This document shows, one piece after another, positions 1 through 6,597 of a stretch of DNA of 8,411 nt (position 1 is its first letter; each line of letters begins with the position of its first letter). The notes under the pieces are model-generated. The model was not told the DNA's origin. It did no database searches and saw only the letters and a list, made by a program, of their open reading frames with translations. The stretch lies in contig JANXWQ010000220.1 in assembly GCA_025351065.1 (NCBI GenBank), positions 1-8,411 on the forward strand, in the 5' to 3' direction. Origin of the DNA: Chthoniobacter sp. GTDB lineage: Bacteria; Verrucomicrobiota; Verrucomicrobiia; Chthoniobacterales; Chthoniobacteraceae. The position numbers and the translations under genes were made by a program.

Positions 1-1023
1 CTCGGCCTCCGCGCCATGCGCCTGCTCGAAGCGCTCAACCCGCGCCCCGGCACGGCCACGAATGCGATGTGTACCTTCCTCGCGCTGAACACCGCGTCCA
101 TCCAGCTCCTGCCGCTCACCGCCATCGGCATCCTGGCCACGCAGGGCGCGAAGGGGCCGACCGCCATCGTCATCACGGCCTTTCTCGCGACAGCGTGCGC
201 GGCCACCGCGGGCGTGCTTTCCGCGAAGCTGCTGGAGCGACTGCCGATGTTTCGCGTCGAGCCGGGCGGGCAGCGCGCCGCCGATGCCGAGCCCAGCGCG
301 GCACCCGCCGCCGACGCGCTCGACTTGGAAAAGGTGGAACTCGCGCCGCTGACGGCCGGCAAGCGCACGGCCATCGCGCTCTACTTCGCGCTCTTCGCGG
401 TGCTGTTTTTCGTCCTGCTTTTTCCCGAATGGTTTGTGCGCTTCGGCGCACCGGCGCCACCTGCGGACTTCACCGGAAAATCCTTCGGCATCCGCGCGCT
501 CATGTCCGTCTCGCTGCTCGCGATTCCTTTCCTGCTCTCGTTCTTCCCGCTCTACGCCACGCTGCGCGGGGTGCGGGTGTATGAGCAGTTCTGCGAGGGC
601 GCGAAGGAGGCGTGGGCCACGGCGCAGCGCACCATTCCGTATCTCGTGGCCATGCTCGTCGCCATCGGCATGCTGCAAAAGGCGGGCGTGATCGGGCTGC
701 TCTCGGAGAAACTTTCACCGATGCTCAGCGCCGTCGGCTTTCCCGCGGACCTGCTGCCGATGGTCCTCATGCGCCCGCTCAGCGGCAGCGCCACGAACGG
801 CCTCTTCATCGAACTCGTCGCACGCCTGCATGAGCCGGATGGATTCGTCAGCCGCCTCGCCGGCACCATCTACGGCAGCACCGAGACGACCTTTTACGTG
901 CTCGCCGTTTATTTCGGCAGCGTCTCCATCCGCCGTTCGCGCCACGCCGTCGCCGTGGGGCTGATCGCCGACACCGTCGCCGTCATCGCTTCCGTCGCGC
1001 TGTGCCGCGTGATGTTCGGTTAA
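1..1023 (+). CDS. Fused SpmA-SpmB nucleoside-recognition (Gate) domain membrane protein, 5'-partial
   Basis: Integral membrane protein joining the two spore-maturation/Gate-domain families SpmA and SpmB. The frame is open from base 1 and the first visible residues (LGLRAMRLLEALNP) already lie inside SpmA, so the ATG at 16 is internal and the true start is upstream; 340 residues are visible. The SpmA part has the family block AMCTFLALNTASIQLLP (about residues 23-39) and ends near 85. An Ala-rich linker and one extra hydrophobic segment (about 123-147) follow. SpmB starts near 165 and carries IPYLVAMLVAIGML, MRPLSGSATNG and GSTETTFYVLAVYFGS, all hallmark SpmB blocks. In Bacillus the two are separate proteins needed for spore core dehydration; in non-spore-formers the role is unclear and transport or export of a small solute is suspected. 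It ends 20 bases before the glycosidase gene. The family call is firm; the substrate is unknown. Confidence 0.9.
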   Translation, partial: LGLRAMRLLEALNPRPGTATNAMCTFLALNTASIQLLPLTAIGILATQGAKGPTAIVITAFLATACAATAGVLSAKLLERLPMFRVEPGGQRAADAEPSAAPAADALDLEKVELAPLTAGKRTAIALYFALFAVLFFVLLFPEWFVRFGAPAPPADFTGKSFGIRALMSVSLLAIPFLLSFFPLYATLRGVRVYEQFCEGAKEAWATAQRTIPYLVAMLVAIGMLQKAGVIGLLSEKLSPMLSAVGFPADLLPMVLMRPLSGSATNGLFIELVARLHEPDGFVSRLAGTIYGSTETTFYVLAVYFGSVSIRRSRHAVAVGLIADTVAVIASVALCRVMFG

Positions 1024-1043
1024 AGCGCGCCCACTTTTCCCTC

Positions 1044-2333
1044 ATGAAAATCCTCCTCCTGCTCTGCTCGCTCCTGCTCCCGCTCCGCGCCTTCGCGGAG
1101 GATGCCGCACCCGAACTGCTCGCCCGCGATGCGCTCGTCGCGCGCATCGGCACGGCCATCGGCACGCTGAACCAGCTCTACTGGTCCCCCACCCTCGGCA
1201 TCTGGCTCGACCGCGCGGGCGATGACTTGCGCGCGCATTATGAGGGGCGGCGCAATCCGCCGTGGTGGTCTTCCGCCAATGCCGTCGAGACGCTCATCGA
1301 CTGCATGAAAGTGACCGGGCGCACGGACTTCGACGCGACACTCGACACGCTCTACGAGCTGAACAAAGACCCGCGCCGCAAAGCCCCGCGCCTCATCGCC
1401 GAACTCAAGCGCCGCCAGCAGTGGAGCGACGCCGACGAGCAGGAAAACAAACGCCGCCAGCAAAAGGCCGAGGCGGACGCGAAGGCTCATCCCGTCAAAC
1501 CCGGCGAGCCGCCCGCCGCCGCGGCCTACACCGATTTTCGCAACGAATATCTCGACGACTCCGCGTGGTGGGGCATCGCCTGGCTGAAGATGTACGACCG
1601 CACCCGCGCGCCGAAATATCTCGCCACCGCCCGCGCCATCCACGCGCACATGGCTGCCGCGTGGCGGCCGGAAAAAGAGGGCGGCATCATGTGGTGCCTC
1701 GACCCGGACAAGCTCAAAGCCAACGCCATCACCAACAGCCTTTTCACCATCCTGTCCGCGCGCCTGTACCAGCGCACGCATGAGCCGGCCTACCTCCAGT
1801 GGGCGCAGCGCGACCTCGACTGGCTCCACGCGAAGGCGCTCTACGACGGCACCGGCATCGTCGATGTCCCCGGCCACCACGGCGACTACTGGACCTACAA
1901 CCAAGGCACCTACATCGGCGGGCTCACGGCGCTCTACCAAGCCACCGGCGACGCGAAGTTTCTCGACGAAGCCGTGACCGTCGCCGGCACCGTGCTCACC
2001 CGCGCCGGACTCGTCACTCCCGACGGCGTGCTGGTGGAAAAACTCGGCGTCAACGGCTGGGATCCGGGCTTGTTCAAAGGCGTGTGCGTCCGCTACCTCG
2101 CGCAGCTCCGCGATGTGCTGAACGCGCGCAAACTTCATCCCGAAATCGCGCAGCAGATCGACCGCTGCCTGCGTGCCAGCGCCGCCTCGCTCCTGCGCCT
2201 CGGCCCCGGCGCGGACGGCCAGTTTCCCATCGAGTGGCACGACGGCGCGAAGGACACGACGACGCGCAATTTCAACACGCAGACCGCGGCCATCGCGCTG
2301 CTCGTCTCACTGCTGCCCGACCCGCGGCCGTAG
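1044..2333 (+). CDS. Secreted glycoside hydrolase family 76 protein (alpha-1,6-mannanase-like)
   Basis: Probable exported glycosidase of 429 residues. The start at 1044 is chosen because it begins a clean signal peptide: a short MK n-region, a Leu-rich core, then RAFA with likely cleavage after Ala18. A GTG at 1002 would bury that signal and overlap the upstream gene. GH76 enzymes are (alpha/alpha)6 barrels that cleave alpha-1,6-mannosidic bonds using two adjacent aspartates; here these are Asp171-Asp172 in LDDSAWWGIAW. Further family blocks are GGIMWC (213-218), AITNSLF (228-234), TYNQGTYIGGL (284-294) and LFKGVCVRYL (343-352). An extra, highly charged segment rich in Lys, Arg, Glu and Gln (about 110-160) precedes the catalytic DD. 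No Shine-Dalgarno sequence is visible. It probably shares a transcript with the SpmAB gene. The substrate could be mannan or another alpha-linked glycan; the family is more certain than the activity. Confidence 0.85.
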   Translation: MKILLLLCSLLLPLRAFAEDAAPELLARDALVARIGTAIGTLNQLYWSPTLGIWLDRAGDDLRAHYEGRRNPPWWSSANAVETLIDCMKVTGRTDFDATLDTLYELNKDPRRKAPRLIAELKRRQQWSDADEQENKRRQQKAEADAKAHPVKPGEPPAAAAYTDFRNEYLDDSAWWGIAWLKMYDRTRAPKYLATARAIHAHMAAAWRPEKEGGIMWCLDPDKLKANAITNSLFTILSARLYQRTHEPAYLQWAQRDLDWLHAKALYDGTGIVDVPGHHGDYWTYNQGTYIGGLTALYQATGDAKFLDEAVTVAGTVLTRAGLVTPDGVLVEKLGVNGWDPGLFKGVCVRYLAQLRDVLNARKLHPEIAQQIDRCLRASAASLLRLGPGADGQFPIEWHDGAKDTTTRNFNTQTAAIALLVSLLPDPRP

Positions 2334-2341
2334 CTACGCCG
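2325..2341. other. Small palindrome centred on the convergent stop codons
   Basis: CGTAGCTACG (2329-2338) is a perfect 10-base palindrome whose centre falls exactly between the two stop codons (TAG of GH76, then TAG of the receiver read on the other strand). With one bulged base (2328), CGG/CCG arms extend it to 2325-2341. There is no T-run on either side, so a standard intrinsic terminator is not supported; a weak shared hairpin is possible. Confidence 0.35.
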
Positions 2342-2702
2342 GCAGGTGCTCGGCGATGCAGCGGGTGATGGCGTCGAGGCTCACGGGCTTGGAGAGAAAG
2401 GGGAAGCCGCCGATGTCCTGCTTGGTCTCGCTGCGGGAGACGATGGCGGTGAGAAAGATGATGGGCACTTTCGCCAGCATCGGGTCGGAGCGGATCTGCT
2501 GGGCCACGTCGCCGCCGTCGATTTTCGGCATGACGATGTCGAGAAAGATGATGTCCGGTTTGAACTCGCGGGCCTTGAGCCAGGCTTTGGTGCCGTCGTT
2601 TTCCTCGATCACTTCATAGCTGCCGGATTTTTCGAGGGTAAGCTTGAGGAGCCGGGTGAAGCCCGATTCGTCGTCAACGATGAAGATGCGTTTTTTGTTC
2701 AT
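2334..2702 (-). CDS. Single-domain CheY-like response regulator
   Basis: A stand-alone receiver of 122 residues with no output domain. All phosphorylation-site residues are in place: acidic pocket Asp10-Asp11 (FIVDDE), phospho-acceptor Asp55 (IIFLDIVMP), Thr85 (IIFLTA) and Lys105-Pro106 (FLSKP). It is the last gene of the - strand signalling set, 21 bases downstream of the REC-PAS-PAS kinase, so that kinase is the natural phospho-donor. With no DNA-binding or enzymatic domain it must act by protein contact or as an intermediate in a phosphorelay. The intercistronic 21 bases read as a C/A-rich stretch on the coding strand with no Shine-Dalgarno, suggesting coupled or SD-independent translation. 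Its stop codon directly abuts the stop of the convergent GH76 gene. The loop between Thr85 and Lys105 (IVSRSETKQDIGG) differs from the usual CheY pattern and may mark partner specificity. Confidence 0.93.
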   Translation of the reverse strand: MNKKRIFIVDDESGFTRLLKLTLEKSGSYEVIEENDGTKAWLKAREFKPDIIFLDIVMPKIDGGDVAQQIRSDPMLAKVPIIFLTAIVSRSETKQDIGGFPFLSKPVSLDAITRCIAEHLPA

Positions 2703-2723
2703 GATGGTGTGCGGTGTTGGTGG

Positions 2724-4736
2724 TTATGTTTGAAACATGATGGTCACGCGCGCGCCGCCCTCGGGGAGGTTCCGGAGGTCGATGGTCGCGCCGTGCAGGT
2801 CGATGATGGTTTTGACCACGGAGAGGCCGAGGCCGGTGCCTTTGCCGGTCGGTTTGGTGGTGTAAAAAGGCTCGAAAATTTTCACGAGCTTCTCCTCGGG
2901 GATGCCCGGACCGGTGTCGTCGATCTCGGCAACGACGATGGTGTCGCCGACGCGGAAGGACTCCGAGCGCGTGTCGGCGACATTGTGGCCGACGCCGGTG
3001 AGCTGCTTCGAGTAGGTGCGGACGGTGAGGGTGCCGCCGCCGTCCATGGCGTGCAGGGCGTTGGTGAGGAGATTGACAAAGACCTGGCTGATTTTGTCGG
3101 TGTCGAGCGCGAGTGGCGGGAGGTCGGCCTGGAGGTCGCGGCGGATCTGGCAGCCGCCTTTCATCTCGCCGCGGACGAGGCGCAGCGCCTGGTTGATGAC
3201 CACGTTGAGGCTGGCGCGGTGGACGTCGAGCTGCTTGGGCGCGGAAAAATCGAGCAGCCCGCGGATGACGCCGTCGGCGCGACCCACGGCGTCGGACATT
3301 TCCTTGAGGATGAGCGGGACGTGCTCGTCGGCGGGCGGCTGGGTGCCGAGAAATTCGAGGCCCATTTTCAAAATGGCGAGCGGGTTTTTGACCTCGTGGG
3401 CCACGCCAGCGGCGAGGCGGCCGATGGATTTCATCTTTTCCGCGTCGATGAGCTGGAACTGGACGGAGCGCAATTCCAGGTGCGCGTCCTGGACGTCTTT
3501 GACGGCAGCGATCAGGTCTTCGCGCCGCGCCTTGAGGTCGGCGTTGGCCTGCTTGAGATGGGCTTCGGCGAGCTTCTGCTCGGTGATGTCGCGGCTGATG
3601 CAGACGAGCCCCACGGCGCGGCCCTCGTCGTTGAGCCACGGGATTTTCGAGGTCATCAGCCAGCGCTGGTGGCCGGGCGCGTCGGTGACCTGCTCCTCGT
3701 GGTTGAGCAGCGGCTGGGCGGAGCGGATGACGGCCAGGTCGTCCTCGTGAAAGGCGCGGGCGACCTCGTCGGGGAAAAAATCGAAGACCGTGCGCCCGCG
3801 CACTTCGGAGGATTCGCTGGCCCCGACGGAGCGGAGGTGGGCGGCGTTGTCGAGCAGGTAGCGGCCTTCGGCGTCCTTGAGAAAGATGAGGTCGGGCACG
3901 TTGTCGATGAGCGCGCGGAGGAGGTTGCGCTCGGTGGCGAGCTGGTCCTCCATTTCTTTCATGGCGGTGATCTCGCGCGAGATGCCGCAGGTGCCCGTGA
4001 CGCGGCCCTGGCGGTCGCGCAGCGGCAGCTTGGTGGTGAGCGACCACGAACGGCCGCCGTCGATGAGGGTCTCGAATTCGACTTTCCCAAGGATCGGCTC
4101 GCCGGTCTGCATGACGTGCCGCTCATCCTCCAGCGCGGACTGGGCGTGCTCGGTGCCGTAAAAATCCGCGTCGGTTTTGCCGTAGGCGTCGTCGGGTTTT
4201 TTCAGGCCGAGGAGGACGGTGAGCGCGTGGTTGATGCGGATGAAGCGGCTGCGCCGATCCTTGAAATAAATGCGGTCGGGAATGTTTTCAAGCAGCGTGC
4301 TGAGCAGGTCGCGCTCGTGGGCGAGCTGGTTTTCGGCGCGGGCACGCTCGATGGCGTAGCGCAGGGCGCGGCGCAGCACCTGGGCGTTGATGCGGCCTTT
4401 GACGAGGTACTCCTGCGCGCCGAGCTGCACGGTTTGCAGGGCGAGTTCTTCGTCGTCCACGCCGCTGAGCACGATGATGGGCACGTCGGGCGCGGCGCGG
4501 TGCGCGGTGGTGAAAGTGTCGAGCCCGCGGCTGTCCGGGAGCGAGAGGTCGAGCAGCACCACGTCGGCTTCGCCCGCGTTCAGGCGGGCGATGCCGTCGG
4601 CGAGATTGCGGGCTTCGGCCTCGATGTGAAAGCCCTCGTGCGCCTCTTCGTTGACCATTTCCCGCAGCAGGAAAATATCACCGGGATTGTCCTCAATGAG
4701 GAGGACGCGCGATTTGGCCGTCAGGTGCGAGGACAT
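2724..4736 (-). CDS. Soluble sensor histidine kinase, REC-PAS-PAS-HisKA-HATPase
   Basis: A cytoplasmic histidine kinase of 670 residues with no membrane segment. Domain order: N-terminal receiver (about 9-125; Glu15-Asp16, phospho-acceptor Asp63 in LLDLSLPD, Ser91, Lys113), PAS 1 (about 145-256, IPDRIYFKD), PAS 2 (about 271-386, VPDLIFLKD, ending SRDITE), coiled-coil linker (about 388-432), HisKA with His447 in GVAHEVKNP, and HATPase with Asn559 (NLLTNA), Asp607 (DDTGPG), FEPFYTTK and GKGTGLGL (631-638). All catalytic boxes are intact. The ATG at 4736 is preferred because it sits ten residues before the receiver; an in-frame GTG at 4757 adds only seven residues. The gene lies 53 bases after the preceding hybrid kinase and 21 before the CheY-like receiver. 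The N-terminal receiver suggests that an upstream kinase gates its activity, while the PAS pair may bind a ligand or mediate dimerisation. The ligand is unknown. Confidence 0.93.
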   Translation of the reverse strand: MSSHLTAKSRVLLIEDNPGDIFLLREMVNEEAHEGFHIEAEARNLADGIARLNAGEADVVLLDLSLPDSRGLDTFTTAHRAAPDVPIIVLSGVDDEELALQTVQLGAQEYLVKGRINAQVLRRALRYAIERARAENQLAHERDLLSTLLENIPDRIYFKDRRSRFIRINHALTVLLGLKKPDDAYGKTDADFYGTEHAQSALEDERHVMQTGEPILGKVEFETLIDGGRSWSLTTKLPLRDRQGRVTGTCGISREITAMKEMEDQLATERNLLRALIDNVPDLIFLKDAEGRYLLDNAAHLRSVGASESSEVRGRTVFDFFPDEVARAFHEDDLAVIRSAQPLLNHEEQVTDAPGHQRWLMTSKIPWLNDEGRAVGLVCISRDITEQKLAEAHLKQANADLKARREDLIAAVKDVQDAHLELRSVQFQLIDAEKMKSIGRLAAGVAHEVKNPLAILKMGLEFLGTQPPADEHVPLILKEMSDAVGRADGVIRGLLDFSAPKQLDVHRASLNVVINQALRLVRGEMKGGCQIRRDLQADLPPLALDTDKISQVFVNLLTNALHAMDGGGTLTVRTYSKQLTGVGHNVADTRSESFRVGDTIVVAEIDDTGPGIPEEKLVKIFEPFYTTKPTGKGTGLGLSVVKTIIDLHGATIDLRNLPEGGARVTIMFQT
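4347..4570 (-). repeat. Diverged direct repeat copy A, N-terminal receiver of the REC-PAS-PAS kinase
   Basis: This stretch aligns without gaps to 6101-6324 at a constant offset of 1754 bases. It includes a 23-base identical block (4411-4433), and a hand count over 4351-4440 gives roughly 80% identity. It encodes the middle and end of the receiver (VQLGAQ-YLVKGR region). It is a paralogous domain repeat, not a mobile element. Confidence 0.7.
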
Positions 4737-4789
4737 CGTTACCGTGGTTTGACGCACGAAATTTGCCCGTCCCGCCGACGAAAGGCCAG

Positions 4790-6478
4790 CTACTTCGCGG
4801 TTATTTTTGCGATGGCCGTGCGGAGCGTGGTGAGGGTGAAAGGCTTGCTCACCACGAGATCGACGCCGGCGGGCAGTTCGCCTGCGCCGGCCATGATGTC
4901 GCCAAAGCCGGTGAGCAGCAGCACGGGCTGCATGGGCCGGAGTTGCTTGATGGCGGCGGCCAGTGCATCACCGTTCATCTCGGGCATGGAGCGGTCGGTC
5001 ATCACGAGGTCGAATTCCCCGGCGCGGAATTTTTCCAGCCCCTCGCGCCCGTTTTCGGCGGTGGTGACGTGGTGGTGGTCCTCGGCGAGATAGACGCCGA
5101 GGACTTCGCGCACGAGCGGCTCGTCCTCGACCACGAGGATGCGCAGCGCAGGCTCGGCCATGGACGCGGGCCGGGCCGGCTTGGCGGCGGGTGCGGTGTG
5201 CTCCAGCGGCAGGGAAACGGCCACGGTGGTGCCGCGGCCGGGCGCGCTCTGAATGTCAATCTCGCCCTCGTGCCGGCGGGCGATGCCATAGACGGCGCCG
5301 AGCCCGAGGCCGGTGCCCTGGTCTTTTTTCGTGTAAAAAAACGGCTCGAGGCAGCGCGCCTTGATTTCCTCGGACATGCCGATGCCGTCGTCCGCCACGG
5401 TGAGCACGAGCCAGCGGCCCTGCACCTCGGTGCGGAGGGAGATGGTGCCGCGCTTGGGGATGGCGTCGATGGCGTTGAAGATGAGATCGACGAGCAGCTC
5501 GCGGAGGTCGGCCTCGTTGCCGGGGACGGTGGGCACGTCGCCCATCTCGGTGCGGATGTCGATGTGGACGCCGGCGGCGAGCGCCTGGTCTTTCCAGCGG
5601 GGCTGGGTGAGCGAAATGGCCTGGAGGACCACGTCGTTGATGACGACCGGGGTGAAGACCTCGGCCTCGTCGCGGTAGCGGTAAAATTCGCGCAGGCGGC
5701 TGACCACGCGGGCGCTGTCCTTGGCGGAGCTGTGGATCATCTCCACGTAGGTGCGGACTTTTTTCGGGTCGGCCACGGTCTCGGGCTTGAGCAGCAGCAG
5801 CTCGCTGAAGCCGAGGATGGGCGCGAGGGCGTTGTTGAAATCGTGGGCGATGCCATTGGCCATGCGGCCGAGGGCGTGCATGCGCTCGCGCTGGATGACC
5901 TCCTGCTGGGTGGCCTGGAGCTGGCCGAGCGCGGCGCTGAGCTGGCGGTTGCTTTCGAGCGTGGCGGCCTCGGCTTTGCGCCGCTCGGCGACCTCGGTCT
6001 GGAGTTTGGCATTGGCCTCGCTGAGCGCGGCGGTGCGTTCGCGCACGCGGTCCTCGAGCTCGTCGTGCGCGCGCTGCAGCTCGGCCTGCACGCGTTTGCG
6101 CTCGATGGCGTAGTGCATGGCGCGCAGCAGCAGGTGGTTGTCCACGCGGCCTTTCACCAGGTAGTCCTGCGCGCCGAGCTGCACGGTCTCGATGGCGAGG
6201 CCCACGTCGTTGATCCCGCTCAGCACCACCAGCGCGGTCTGCGGCGCGGCGGCAGTCACGCGGAGGAAAGTCTCCAGCCCGTCGCTGTCCGGCAGCACGA
6301 GGTCGAGGAGGATGAGTTCGATGCTGCCGGTCTTCAGCCAGTCGAGCGCCGCGGCCAGGGTGTCCACGGTTTCGAGATGAAAGTGGCTGAACTCCGGGGT
6401 GGCGAGGAGCTGCCGGAGAAAGGCGACGTGCTCGGGATTGTCCTCGACGAGGAGGATCGGGAGCACCTCGCTAGGCAT
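4790..6478 (-). CDS. Soluble hybrid histidine kinase, REC-coiled coil-HisKA-HATPase-REC
   Basis: A cytoplasmic hybrid kinase of 562 residues. Domain order: receiver 1 (about 6-122; Glu12-Asp13, Asp59 in LLDLVLPD, Ser87, Lys109), a long charged helical linker (about 123-200) predicted as coiled coil, HisKA with His212 in GIAHDFNNA, HATPase with Asn335 (DLIFNAIDAI), Asp364 (DDGIG) and GTGLGL (388-393), an Ala/Pro-rich hinge (about 427-443), then receiver 2 (445-562; Glu451-Asp452, Asp495 in VMTDRSMPE, Thr523, Lys545). There is no PAS, GAF or membrane domain, so the obvious input is phosphorylation of receiver 1. Receiver 1 is paralogous to the first domain of the next kinase. The ATG at 6478 is preferred over an in-frame TTG at 6544 because the receiver starts at once. 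The upstream 119-base gap, with no clear Shine-Dalgarno, may carry a promoter. A usual Asn of the N-box is Asp331, but the key Asn335 is kept. Confidence 0.93.
   Translation of the reverse strand: MPSEVLPILLVEDNPEHVAFLRQLLATPEFSHFHLETVDTLAAALDWLKTGSIELILLDLVLPDSDGLETFLRVTAAAPQTALVVLSGINDVGLAIETVQLGAQDYLVKGRVDNHLLLRAMHYAIERKRVQAELQRAHDELEDRVRERTAALSEANAKLQTEVAERRKAEAATLESNRQLSAALGQLQATQQEVIQRERMHALGRMANGIAHDFNNALAPILGFSELLLLKPETVADPKKVRTYVEMIHSSAKDSARVVSRLREFYRYRDEAEVFTPVVINDVVLQAISLTQPRWKDQALAAGVHIDIRTEMGDVPTVPGNEADLRELLVDLIFNAIDAIPKRGTISLRTEVQGRWLVLTVADDGIGMSEEIKARCLEPFFYTKKDQGTGLGLGAVYGIARRHEGEIDIQSAPGRGTTVAVSLPLEHTAPAAKPARPASMAEPALRILVVEDEPLVREVLGVYLAEDHHHVTTAENGREGLEKFRAGEFDLVMTDRSMPEMNGDALAAAIKQLRPMQPVLLLTGFGDIMAGAGELPAGVDLVVSKPFTLTTLRTAIAKITAK
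6101..6324 (-). repeat. Diverged direct repeat copy B, N-terminal receiver of the REC-HisKA-REC kinase
   Basis: Partner of 4347-4570 at a constant 1754-base offset, with the identical block at 6165-6187. The gapless match suggests that the two receivers come from a duplication, after which the rest of each kinase diverged or was shuffled. Confidence 0.7.
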
Positions 6479-6597
6479 GGGCGCTGACGGCTGAAAAACG
6501 GGGGATAAAGCGGGCGGCGGACATGACACCTGCGGATGTAGCAAGTCACGCCGGTTTTGTATGCCACTAAATTTTCGCGCCTCCAGCGGGCCGTGCC
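6479..6597 (-). other. Intercistronic gap of 119 bases before the REC-HisKA-REC kinase
   Basis: The longest non-coding stretch among the - strand genes. On the coding strand it starts GC-rich, passes through an A/T-richer patch (about 6552-6578) and ends GC-rich, with no Shine-Dalgarno before the ATG. I could not find a convincing -35/-10 pair or a hairpin followed by a T-run. It may hold a secondary promoter, but the sequence alone does not prove it. Confidence 0.4.

Noticed and set aside
1002..1043. GTG start for the GH76 protein overlapping SpmAB
   Set aside because: It would put 14 charged residues before the signal peptide; the ATG at 1044 gives a normal export signal.
1044..1100. Lipoprotein signal at Cys8 of the GH76 protein
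   Set aside because: Cys8 lies inside the hydrophobic core, preceded by four Leu and not by a lipobox; a standard signal peptidase site after AFA fits better.
1020..2240. 406-codon open frame on the - strand opposite the GH76 gene
   Set aside because: The GH76 frame has a signal peptide and catalytic motifs; the antisense product has only biased composition.
4737..4757. Upstream GTG start for the REC-PAS-PAS kinase
   Set aside because: It adds seven residues with no conserved content and no better ribosome binding site; the ATG at 4736 fits the usual short lead into a receiver.
2346..5093. 915-codon open frame on the + strand antisense to the receiver and the REC-PAS-PAS kinase
   Set aside because: It runs through gene boundaries opposite genes with full domain matches. 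Its product is a low-complexity Gly/Asp/Val/Glu-rich sequence, as expected for the antisense frame of high-GC genes.
4763..6487. 574-codon open frame on the + strand antisense to the REC-HisKA-REC kinase
   Set aside because: Same cause: an antisense shadow of a well-supported gene, with no recognisable domain.
6479..6544. Upstream TTG start for the REC-HisKA-REC kinase
   Set aside because: It would add a Pro-rich 22-residue stretch unlike a domain or signal peptide; the ATG at 6478 is directly before the receiver.
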